A program made the translations under genes and the position numbers. The notes under the pieces are model-generated. The model had not been told where the DNA came from, ran no database searches, and saw only the letters and a program-made list of their open reading frames with translations. A stretch of DNA of 64,000 nucleotides from Rhabdornis inornatus (Eukaryota > Chordata > Aves > Passeriformes > Rhabdornithidae): contig VWZS01000638.1 of NCBI GenBank assembly GCA_013397075.1, positions 1,956,125-2,020,124 on the forward strand, written 5' to 3'. Positions 1-11,030 of the stretch are shown piece after piece. The number at the start of each line of letters is the position of its first letter. Position 1 is the stretch's first letter.

Positions 1-3000
1 AGATGTTATAAGCCTACTATGCTAATTAGATTATTATTAGAATGCACAACTTCTAACTATTTGACAAAAAAAAAAAGCAGAAGAAATGAGGAGAGCAGCA
101 GCAAGCAGCAGTGTTTGCCAGCTCCCCATTATGACAGGGTGTAAATAGAGGTTAGGCTCATGCCTCCTTCTGCAAGGGGGTCACATCAAACTGCTTTCAC
201 CCCACAGGCAAGGTGAAAACAAGACCACACAGACAAAGAGGAATTGAGCTTCAGCTGGCATGACTGGAACCAATGCCAGTCAAAGAGTTCATTGAACAGT
301 TCAATCATTTATCTTGACAGGATATGATTCTTTTCAGGCTCCTTCTAGCACTCAGGCACAGCCAGCTCCTTAAAACCTGACACAGGCTTTAATAGCTCTA
401 ATGATCCAAGTGAATATCTAGTCTAGAAAATTAACTTTTGATAACAGTGGCTGATATACCCTCTTATGACATACTGTGTTTATCAAATGATACGCTAATT
501 TATCACTGGGGAAAACAGAATGTTGGCTTTTATAGACAGACTCCAGCACCTCTTTCTAAATGAAAGTTTAGAGAGGGATTTACAGTGGTCCATACCACAC
601 AGGTTGCCAGAGGATGAATTTCATGTCCTCGAAACCAAAACACATACCTTGAGAGGAAGTAAAAGTGCTACTGGACCTCCTGTTCAGCAGGGTCTAAACC
701 ATTTTTAATGCATTCTTCCTACTTAGTCTGACTTCCAAACCAGTTACTCTCTGAGAGTTTTCACATTCTCATGAATTTGCATTATTAACATGTTTTGTTA
801 TCTCCACGCAGGAAAACCATTACTTTAATAAGGAAGGTTTAGCCAAGACTGAAATTAGACAGTAGCATGTCCCAGTTTTCCTGTAGCTTTGGTCTTTGGC
901 TGAGGAATTTCCAGGTTTCACAAGAGTCTTGCTGCAAGATGGACCATGTAGGGATAAAAGCATGTAAGTTTGCAATAGGATTTCTTCCCAGATCCATCCC
1001 AAGATGCATCACACCACTGTGCAGCTTTCTGTATTTTACTGAACAGTAAATGGACACAATATTAATTATTATTGGGGTCCTACCTATGACACTTTTAGGC
1101 CAACTGACTAGAGCGAACAACCTACTCCCCCTTTTTAAATTGATCCTTTTCTTACAACTAGCTGGCTCTTTTCTAGCTGTTCTTGAATGGACTTTGGAAA
1201 TATCTCCATAAGATATTTCTGTAAGAAATACCACACATCAGTTTTTCTTTCATTGTTCTGAAATGTTCTGAAAACATTTCAGTTGTAAGCAGGGAATATT
1301 TCTCTACTCTGCTGCCACAGAAATACGTTTTTGGGCTGCAATGTATACAGTACCCAACCTACCTCATGAATTCAGCTTTGGCATCACTAGCAACTCTCTG
1401 ATAACAACCCAAAATCAGGTGATTTAAGTGAAAGATGCCATCCTGACCAGTCAGAATTGAAACACACACTTCATCAAAATTTACAAAAAGGCTAAAACCC
1501 CAAAGCACAGCTTGGGCAAAAGTTACAGACCAGTCTTCACAATCCAGCCTAAACCCCCCAGCACAGCACTAAGTCACATTCATAACTACCCATACAACTG
1601 TAGCATCTGCTTTTGAAAGATGCTTAAAAATCTTCCTTCGGAGCCTGGAGAATTCAGCTCACTCCAGCAGATTGTTATCCGGAATAACTGCCCCAACTAG
1701 AAAAAAATATTCAGTATTTTTCTCTTCTGAAATTATTAAATTTTCTTTTCCTCCTACATTACTGCCTTTATTGTAGAGGTACTGCCTAGTACTTTTGACA
1801 CTAGTTACCTCTTGGCTTTGTTTAATTAAACAGATTTAACCTTATTAAGCTCTTATATACAGCCAGATTTTCAAAGAGCTGCATTTTCACATTGCAACAT
1901 TTTCATCATGGCAATTATTTTCTAATATCAATAGAAGTTAAACCTATGTTATTTTCTATGTGTTAGTGCCAGAATTCATAATTGCCAATGCTCATGTTGG
2001 AAGCAGGCAAAATATTTGGACTGATCATTTTAGACCAACAACATCAATATGAAAGTTTTAATGGAAAAACTTAATTATGCTTTATATTCCTAAAAGAAAA
2101 AAGCATTTTACTAAAAATATTATGTTCCCCGTAAATTTTACATGAGATTTAGGCAAAGAAGCACTTTACATACATCCAAGCACTTTCTAAACATTGACAC
2201 AGCAAAGAGAAAAAAAAAACCCTTCGACCGTAACCAGAGTGAGAGTGATTTCTTTTGTAAAGGGCTCTCCATAACCAAGAGCCTAAGAGACAAAACATCT
2301 TGGAGCACCTATCACATGGAAGGCAATTACAGAAAAGCAGTCTAGAGTGCTTGCTGACAAATAATAATTTAGGAGATAGAAAATAAAATACACCCTACCT
2401 GGTATCATAAAACTGTAGCTTCACCAGGGGATTTTCACAGCATTATTAAGTTTGAGAGACAAGCTCAAGTGGTTTAAATAATTGCAAGAAGAAAATACAA
2501 CTTCCACAACATCATGTCTCAAAGTACACTTCTTTGTACCTAATATATAGGGCAGCCTCACTCCAAATACATTTGAGATTTTCTATTTCATATTCTGCAG
2601 ATGATGTTTGCAACTCCGTGCAGGTATCTAATTTCCAACCAAAGACAATACACTGGGGGCAGCATAAGGTCATAGCAACAATCCAGTCAGAAAACAAGGT
2701 ATCCAAAACTGTTCAAAATAATCCTGTAATTCTATCTATTGTGCCACCTTTGATTTCAAAGGATAGAGCAATACACTGCTCACTGGACAGTTTTCATGAA
2801 ACCAACATCATATAGTTTAGATATTCTTATCCAATTTGAAACAAAAATAATATATATTTCACTTTACAATATTGCTTCCATACTTCTGCATGAGTCCCAA
2901 ATGACCAAACCATTCTCATTTCTCTGCCTCAAAGAGTGAAAGAAAGTGGGAGTATATGTTTGCACCAACAATTTGCTTTTGGATAAAGAAACAATAAACA

Positions 3001-3817
3001 ATAAACGAGAAAAGAAGTTTTATGGCAACCTTATAATACAGCTAAGCCCCTTGGTCAAGAAACTGAGACAATAGATTTTCTTATGCAGTACTTGCAAGAA
3101 TAAAAGTATATGATTTGTGTAGTTTGTGAGTTCTTTGACTGATAGCCTGCTTTTCTGAGGAGCGTAGATCCTCAACTCCATCAGAGCTATAGCCATGCAT
3201 GTGACCCAGGCATTCAGGCTCCCCAGCAGAACAGCCCTTTACAGAAGCCTCTGAAAGCAACCAAGTGGTTATGGAGAGAAGCTCCTCAAGTGGTTTATCA
3301 GCTCACTGAAAGATAGGAAATGGAGGAAAGGTGATTTTTCACACTAGAGGGAAAATACTGGCCGGGAAGTGAGACACATTTGGAGTTGTTAATGAGGCAA
3401 CAAAACATGACGTGCTATGACAATGTTTGGAGAGGTTGATTGTAAGGCTAACTGACTGGAGAGATGCAAGAGCATTTCACAAGAAGCCAGGGGGGCAAGC
3501 AGCAAATGAAATCCTGCATTAATCTACACGTACATGGAAAAAATAACCATGACCCAAGGAACAGTCTTTAAACTAGTACTCACACCCCATAAATAAAACA
3601 TGACACCCTTGTGCCTCCTCCTATGTACTATCAGCTCCATTTTTAAGAGTAGACAGAAGAGCATACAGAATGCTAAGATTTTTAAGGTGAATTGAGAAAG
3701 AAGAAAAAATACTGTTATATAGCAAGAGATATCTATGAGGCACAAACATCTTGACTGCTGTAGGCAGCTTGCATCTTTCCATTTCCAAAACTACAGAGAT
3801 GAATCAGAAGAGGTTTT
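1..3817. other. Intergenic flank, no gene seen
   Basis: AT-rich single-copy-looking DNA. Open frames are at most about 130 codons and have no recognisable domain, splice structure or start context. I recognise no RNA gene or repeat family here. Confidence 0.6.
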
Positions 3818-4130
3818 AGTTCAGAGAAGGCAAAACTCAGATCAGAGATCTAGGGAGACTCATGTATGAGGGCAAACTACATCAACTATAGCACTTGTAC
3901 TGGGAAAAAAACTAATAGGGGCGGAGTTTGGAGGGATATGATACAATTTCACAAAGTCATAGAGTATTAGCTGTTTCTCACACCCCAGCATCCGACAAAA
4001 GGCTTGAAATAAAAGAGATAAGTCTTTTCACATAGAGTGCAACTATACTGTGGAAGTCACTGCCATAAGATGCCAGGAAGGCAAAAGAAAGGATATAAAC
4101 CAGATAAAAACAACTTGTTAGAGGTAGAAT
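3818..4130 (+). mobile_element. Worn LINE (CR1/L3-type) 3' ORF2 relic
   Basis: The stretch around 3930-4110 follows the layout of the 3' end of the reverse-transcriptase ORF in old amniote CR1/L3-like LINEs. It has a 'gggatatgatacaatttcac' block near 3932, a middle block near 4020 ('agtcttttcacatagagtgc'), then 'tgtggaagtcactgccataa' near 4051. These correspond to the usual RGDMI, NFFTxR and LWNSLP coding blocks. The copy is badly decayed, with many stops and small indels. The assignment rests on remembered consensus, not an alignment. Confidence 0.45.
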
Positions 4131-7100
4131 CCTGAAAAAGTACTTTAAGAATATTATCCTGCATTTAGCCTGTTTCTTATACTCTTTTTCTCAATACCTC
4201 CAGTATTGAGCACTCTCAAGAAGAGAATATCAAATGAGCCTTTGATTTTACATGGAGTGTTGCTATATTATTGCACTCTGACAAATCTCAAGGGTTAAAC
4301 TCAGAATAACGTGTTCATTCAGGAGTTTTGCCAAGAACACAAATTTGGGCATTTTGCCTCTTAAGCACTGTGACAGGAATTAGTTAAATCCAACTTTGTA
4401 ATGGTCACAGTGTTTAAAAGCTTCACTGTCGTCCCCAGTGCTCTCGCTCTCATCCTTGGAGGCAAGATTGCCATCAGCACTGTCTCTTTTCACCCTAGAC
4501 TTTGGTCTTTCAGAGGTATTAACACTGAGTGAAGAATTCACCTTCACTCTGCTACCACATCTTCTCTTGCTACTTATCAGCAACTCGAGAAACTTTGCTC
4601 AATAACAGCATTCAAGTTTTAATGTGATCAACCCATCAATAGCAAGGCTGCATCTCACTGATCATGGATTATTGCACTCTAGTGCAATCTATGGCTGCTC
4701 AACAATTCTAATTTTGCAGAAACTGCATTTAAAACAGCTCAGATGCTGAAAATATATAAAGGCAAATCATATACAGGGAACATGAAAAATTGATAATATA
4801 TATTACTGAGTGGTAAGACTTTCCAGAAAGAATCAGCTTTTATAACCAGACTCAGATGCTATTTACTCACCTAAATAATAATTAGGATATTTTCAAAGGA
4901 GCTCAGAACTCAGTCTGGTCATAATAGTCACAATGAGAACTGAGTTCTTTTGGGAAACTAGTCAACAGTTGAGAGTGGCATGCCAATGAGAACTGAATCT
5001 CAGACAGAAAACTTGCTTCATAACACCCCTTGAAATACTCAGCAGTGGTTGATGGGACAGACGAGTATCTACTCTATCCTCTGATTGCAGCCTGCATCAG
5101 ATAAACAACAAGTTGTGACTTTTCTTTTATTTTGATTTCCCAATAAAAAACCTGGATTTCAAAAAACCTTTTATGAAGGAAGATATTGATTCAAGGAATG
5201 AGTTTGCTTTCCCCTAGAACACTGGTTCCATGCACTGCAGTTCCTGGGACATCCAGGCAGCCACTGCTTCCTGACTTGTGGATTCACAGGTAAGTAAGAG
5301 AGAAATCTGCGTCTTAAAAATTGTGATTCTATAGATGTTTAGCTGCTGGGACTTGGAAGGGAGATATCTCTGGTCATCCTACACCCAGCTCTCGGTAGCC
5401 ACACTAACCCTGCAGATCTTGACACTTTCATGTTTCTAGCTCCTGAGAGCCCTTATACCCACAGGGTGTATTTTTGTTGTCTAGGACTGTTTTAGAGGCC
5501 TCCTGGTATCCCATGTGGCTGCCAGATCTACTCCGGGAAGTCACAGCACTCATTAGTACCAAAGGCATCTAAAGCAGCAGTAGTTGCCAGTGTTTAGGCA
5601 CTTTAATTGCTCCTCAACAAAGTTTGAGACAAGCTACTACATCTTTGAGGAGTCCGGTGTGCCAGGCAGATGCTTTATCCAGCAACTGAGGCAAAAAAAG
5701 TGAACATTCATGTTTTCCCTTCAGTAAAATTTTTTCAAACAAAAAGTTATTCCAAATACTTTCTACAAGAAAGAAGAGTTTGCTTCTTACACATTCTAGC
5801 ATAAGAAGTCTGTGAAACAATTTTCTGCCTTGTTGTTCTCAACCACAAACTTCTAAAATGTGAAGACTTACCTACCTACAATCACGCAATAAGAAAAAGA
5901 GAAGTTGCATTAGCAGAAATTACTGAAAGCTTTTTCACCTCTTATTTACAAAGAAACAACTTTATTTTGTCTTTTTTTAAAGGCAATTCTTTCAAAAAAT
6001 CTCTTACTGTAGAATTACAATAAGAAAAAAACAACAATTTCCTATTTATTATTTCTACACACATCATAATATCTCTATTCATTTTATCTCTTTTTAGTTT
6101 TCTAGCTACTCCACACACACATTTATCATTTCCTAATTTTCTAATATCTGCCATTTTCATTCTCCAGATCCTTCCAAATTTTTCTACATTTTTCATGGAG
6201 ACTAGAGTCAGAACAAGAATGAAGAGAATCTCTCTCATTAAAATATTCAGGCCATATTTTTAATGAACTGTTTGGGTTTTTTCTAGGAAGTAGAGGTTGT
6301 TTCCCTCCAGGAGATCAGTAAGGTGATTTCCCCAGATGATTCCTGAAGTTTTTATACAACTTCACAATTGTGGGTCAAAATTGACCAAAAAAACCCAAAA
6401 AAATAATAACTTGAAGCTTAAATTGCATTGTCTTGCAGTGCCATTCCTTATCCCTAAAAACCTGTGAGCAGGCAGCCAGCATTTGTCATGTATGGACACT
6501 TACAGGGACTTTGGGGTTCTGGTTGGTTCAGTGTCATTGAGGATGATGGGCAAAAAGAGGATTCTAAAAAAGCTGTGAATGTGAAATAATATGTCTTTAC
6601 ATTGCTTAACATTGCTTATGTTAAATGATATTAAAATACACTCTGCAATCACAGAAAGAGAGAGATAGTGCTGGTTGTGAGTCTTGGAAGAGTATCTGGC
6701 AGGACTGGGAAGAGATGCATTTGCAAATACCAGTGTTGGTCCTGGGCCAAAGATGTAAATTATCCCTCCTTAGAGTTTCACATCATCAGTCTTGTTTCTG
6801 TAGCTAATAACCCATGTGGATTTGAAATAACTGCACTGAAACTTTATTTACAGGTGGGTTTATTTTTTCTCTTTTTTTTAGTTGATAACATTTCCAAAAA
6901 CTTTTTCAAAAACTCCAAACAAACAACTAAGAACCACAAAAAAGTCAGAGCACCAGAAAAACTTCAACATTTCTACTTTTAAAATTCGAAAACAAGACAA
7001 GCACTCAAAACCTAGAAAGTTTCTATTTTATAACCCCTACATAAGCTATCTTTTTCCTCTCTTCAGAGGACTACTTCATGATATTGTCTAACTGCTAAAG

Positions 7101-7671
7101 TGAATAACAGCCTTGGAGAGGATATTTAATTCTGAATTGCTCTAAATACTTGACTTCTCCATCAAAAATTTCAAAATTGTAGCTCTTTTGTTTTACATTA
7201 GACACATCCAAACTTATCTGTTAGTAGGTGAGGATTTTGCACAGTCCTTTAAAAGTGCCTCCTGTGAAGAGCCTTGCTATGCATAGGTGAACATTTGAAG
7301 AGGTTTTTCTGCATGTGTGTTCAGTCTAATCTCATTGCCAGTAACACTGGATTTACATTTTTCTGTTTATTTAGGCTTTCCAGTGTGTTTAACACAAAGT
7401 ATAATCGTTTTACTATAGCTTTTGTACAACTGGAAAGAATCCTTGTATGTTTACTTCGTCACAAAAAAAAAGAAAAAGGCACCAAACAGTAAACTTTCTA
7501 ACAAAGTTTAGCCTTCAACACAGAAGCCACAAAGCATAATCTTTTAGTTAAATCTTATGCTCCCATGTATTTTAAATCATTCAAATTTCTTACTCACAGT
7601 ATATATACAGCTTTGTGGGAGTCAGAGGAATGTGAACAGTTCCCTGGATGCTCATTTTCTAAAATGCAGCA
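4131..7671. other. Intergenic, no gene seen
   Basis: AT-rich sequence with homopolymer-rich patches near 5950-6120 and 6860-6960. Nothing here is recognisable as coding, RNA or a repeat family. Confidence 0.55.
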
Positions 7672-7735
7672 TATGTTTGTGCTGACTATATCCTCTATAT
7701 CCTGACTATATATATCTGACTATATCCTCTCCCTT
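7672..7735. repeat. Short tandem-like TATATCCTCT/CTGACTATAT repeat
   Basis: The words 'ctgactatat' and 'tatcctct' recur several times within about 60 bp, forming a small imperfect tandem array in AT-rich DNA. It has no coding or regulatory reading that I can support. Confidence 0.6.
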
Positions 7736-8055
7736 CTACCTCATGCACTTTGTACTCTTTGTAACAGATGACTGTTTCCATATATATAGATATAAAACAT
7801 GCATCATTTTAATATTACCATAATTGCATTTCTACATCTATATTCTATATGATTTATATTACTTTTAGAGATGTACTACATATTTATATTAATTTTATAC
7901 CTTTATTTATTTTACATATTTTATGTATTTTTTTTGTCTTTTACATTTTTANGGCTGGCGGGGATTCCTGGAGCCGCTTCCAGGCGCTGCTTCCCGCGGC
8001 TCTGGGGGCTTGGAGCTGTGGCTTGGGCTCTGCTGCCCTCCTGTGGACCCCGGGA

Positions 8056-8104
8056 GGGGTCATCCTCATGGTCCCTTCCAACCCAGAGCATCCCATGATC
8101 CTGA
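8056..8104 (+). mobile_element. CR1 LINE 3'-terminal fragment
   Basis: The block 'atggtcccttccaaccca' followed by 'gagcatcccatgatcctgag' follows the avian CR1 3' end (GGTCCCTTCCAACCCA then a CCATGATTCT-like terminal repeat) in sense orientation. Only the tail is recognisable. The same tail appears again at 8727-8763 because of the local duplication. Confidence 0.6.
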
Positions 8105-8442
8105 GCACTGAACTGAAGAGGGATGGAGGATGCTGGAGGAGAGACTGAGTTTTGTTCGCCAGGAGCCATCCTCGAGTCGGGGGGCACCGACACGCAGACA
8201 CGTGGGGAAAGCCAGACAAAATCTCGAGAGGCAGAAAGGAGAGAAGACACAGCCAAGACAGAAGGGAGAGTGGCTTATCCACATCTTTAAACAATGGAGC
8301 CAAAATCCCAGCCTGAGCTTCCTTCTCCGCAGTCCAGTTCTGTTCCCTACGGCAGAAGTTCACAATCCCTGCTGGTCTGCAGCCCCCTAACCCACGCCAG
8401 GAACGCCACACTTGGCTCTTCCCAGCAATGCCAGATGTCCCC
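8068..8442 (+). repeat. 375-bp direct repeat, copy 1 (probable false duplication)
   Basis: This block reads as identical to 8727-9101. Copy 1 ends exactly at the N at 8443 and copy 2 begins exactly after the N at 8726. Perfect identity with both inner edges at gaps points to the same locus assembled twice, for example two haplotypes, rather than a biological duplication. Confidence 0.85.
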
Positions 8443-8726
8443 NCTTTTACATTTTTATATATATTTTATAATAATATCTATGCTTTACAAATTTCTTTTC
8501 ATATTTTATATTTTTCTTTTACAGATTTATTTTCTTATATTCATTTTTTACGGATATGTTTACTATACATCATATATTTCAATCCTTATTTGTTTTCTAT
8601 ATTCCTCTATCCCCACGTGCTCTCAGACCAATTTTGGGAAACCACCTCAGCCTTGCCAAGGCGTTCCCACTCTCATCCTGCGGCTGGGTTGCGGTGGGAT
8701 TACCCACGCAGAGGAGCCCCTTCCCN

Positions 8727-9101
8727 ATGGTCCCTTCCAACCCAGAGCATCCCATGATCCTGAGCACTGAACTGAAGAGGGATGGAGGATGCTGGAGGAG
8801 AGACTGAGTTTTGTTCGCCAGGAGCCATCCTCGAGTCGGGGGGCACCGACACGCAGACACGTGGGGAAAGCCAGACAAAATCTCGAGAGGCAGAAAGGAG
8901 AGAAGACACAGCCAAGACAGAAGGGAGAGTGGCTTATCCACATCTTTAAACAATGGAGCCAAAATCCCAGCCTGAGCTTCCTTCTCCGCAGTCCAGTTCT
9001 GTTCCCTACGGCAGAAGTTCACAATCCCTGCTGGTCTGCAGCCCCCTAACCCACGCCAGGAACGCCACACTTGGCTCTTCCCAGCAATGCCAGATGTCCC
9101 C
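8727..9101 (+). repeat. 375-bp direct repeat, copy 2
   Basis: Second copy of the block at 8068-8442. It continues without a break into unique flank at 9102, so this copy is probably the correctly anchored one. Confidence 0.85.
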
Positions 9102-10977
9102 ATGGCCAGCCCAGGCTTTGGGATCCCCATTCTGCATTCCCACACCAAGTTACCTAACTAGCACAGCACATCACACAGCCCTGTAACTTGATGTAGGCCA
9201 TGGCAAGTTTACACATCACGACGAGGAAGACAAGGAAAAACAACATTGTGTTGTTATACTATTCGTGGGAATTATGCTGCATTGTTTTCCGCATGATTTT
9301 CTTTCTCAATCAGATTTGGGGATGGCTTTTCCTAGACAAGATAATTGGCTGAAATCAATCCACTATAGCCACAAACACGCAAATTTGGATAATGCTATAA
9401 AGGCTGCATTTAAAAGGAAGAAAAAAACTGAGCAGGGGTTGATTGCTCCATATCACTATCTGCAATTCAGTTCCATTTGTAGTAAATTATTAACTATATT
9501 AGTCTAACTTTGTTTAAGTCTGGCTAGACAAAACAGAAAAATTACTGTGAAAGCATGCAAGTTCTACACAGGCCAGAACTGTACACAGAATTCTACACAG
9601 GCCAGCGAGCTCTCTGCATTGTCTACAGCGAGGAAGGAAGTCATCAAATAATAACATTGCAGTAACAACACAGGACCTTCTGCTCCTGCCCTCAGCTCCA
9701 CAAAATCCCTTAACTTATGGTGCCTGGATTTCCCAAGCATTCCCAGTGCTACCATGGCCAGCTGCTAAGATCTGAAATGTGTGCGCCACTCTCCATCCTG
9801 CTTCTCTACCATAGGGTCATAAAAATCCACATAACATTTACGGCACCAGGAAACCATGCTGTACATCCCTCTACCCATCCTAAATCCTGGAATCTCAGGG
9901 TTTTCCTAGTACTTTTGCTTTACATACTGCAACTTTAGCATAACCGCAGTAGAAGACACATTCAAACAACCCCATTGTCCTTCCTGGATGTTTATAAATT
10001 GTAAAATAGATTTGCTTGAGAAATGGCATAAAGATCCATTTAACCAAATTTTGAAAGCCCATTATTGGTTCCTAACTTCCAATATCCTTTAATCATATCT
10101 TAAAGCTGAAGCTCCTTACATGCTGATACTACATCGAGATTTTAATTCAAACTACAAATTTATATTAGTGTGTTTACCCAGCAGCTCAAAACTGCAATTA
10201 ATTTTATTTCAAATCTCTGCAAGGAATATATGCTATATTTATACTCCATTAAACATGAGATTTAATGATTCTGAAGTGTGTTGTACCACCAGGAAGAGCT
10301 ACAGTGTTCCAAGAAAGTCAAGATTTTGTACCAGAGCAGTACCTCCTCCACTGATCACACCATTAGCTGGTAGCAACATGGGATCAGAGAGGTCTATGGT
10401 CTATCAAGAATGACAATGCAGTAGATGGAAAGTAAAGACAAGGACAGAAAGATGACTTGAATATTCCTGTAAGCCACCTGCACCTCCAGATCAAGGTTAC
10501 TAAGTCTTTTCCCCTACCCCATGGCATTGCTGCCCAGGAACCTGGTAGATTCATCCCCTTGGACATCTGTCCCATAGCCTTACATGGGGAACACTTCCAA
10601 GAAATTGGAGACCTATTAGTAAGTCCTGTATCCTACAGAACCTACACAACTTGGGACTTTACCCATTCCCTGAGGATGACTTCCATTTTTTAAGCTACGT
10701 GCAATTATAAACAACTTGAAAGGGTAGCAGAGGTACCTGCGAGCAGCCCCGGATTTTGTGGTCGTTCAATTTTAGAGCATGATACTGATTCTAAGCTCAG
10801 CTTTACAGCTCCCCAACCCAATCCTGCCCTGAAAATTTGCTGTAAATATCATTGTCCAAGTTAGCACCACACACACCACTCTCCTCATGGCTCCCTAGCA
10901 AAGCCCTCTCGCCACGGCTTCAGCTACAATGCCTTTTGTTTACAATTTCACCAGCTGAAAGACTCTTTTGAGAATGC
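9102..10977. other. Intergenic, no gene seen
   Basis: No supported gene. A small direct repeat of 'ttctacacaggccag' occurs within about 9560-9606. Otherwise this is AT-rich unique sequence. Confidence 0.55.
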
Positions 10978-11030
10978 AAAAAAAAAACAAAAAACAAAAA
11001 AAAAAAAAACAGAAGGGAAAGAAAGAAAGC
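10978..11030. repeat. A-rich simple repeat with GAAA units
   Basis: A run of A broken by single C bases is followed by (GAAA)n. This is ordinary low-complexity sequence, possibly an old retroposon tail, but no attached element is recognisable. Confidence 0.8.

Larger units (their letters stand above)
7952..8726. other. Three single-N assembly gaps bounding misordered pieces
   Basis: Lone N characters at 7952, 8443 and 8726 mark contig joins. The 14 bases before the first N (7938-7951) are identical to the 14 bases after the second N (8444-8457). So the piece starting at 8444 naturally continues the piece ending at 7951. The segment 7953-8442 sits between them as an apparently misplaced fragment. 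Confidence 0.85.

Noticed and set aside
8597..9148. 183-codon minus-strand open frame
   Set aside because: It spans the N at 8726 and the duplicated block, so it is an artefact of a contig join. The same translation repeats at 7941-8411 because the DNA is duplicated.
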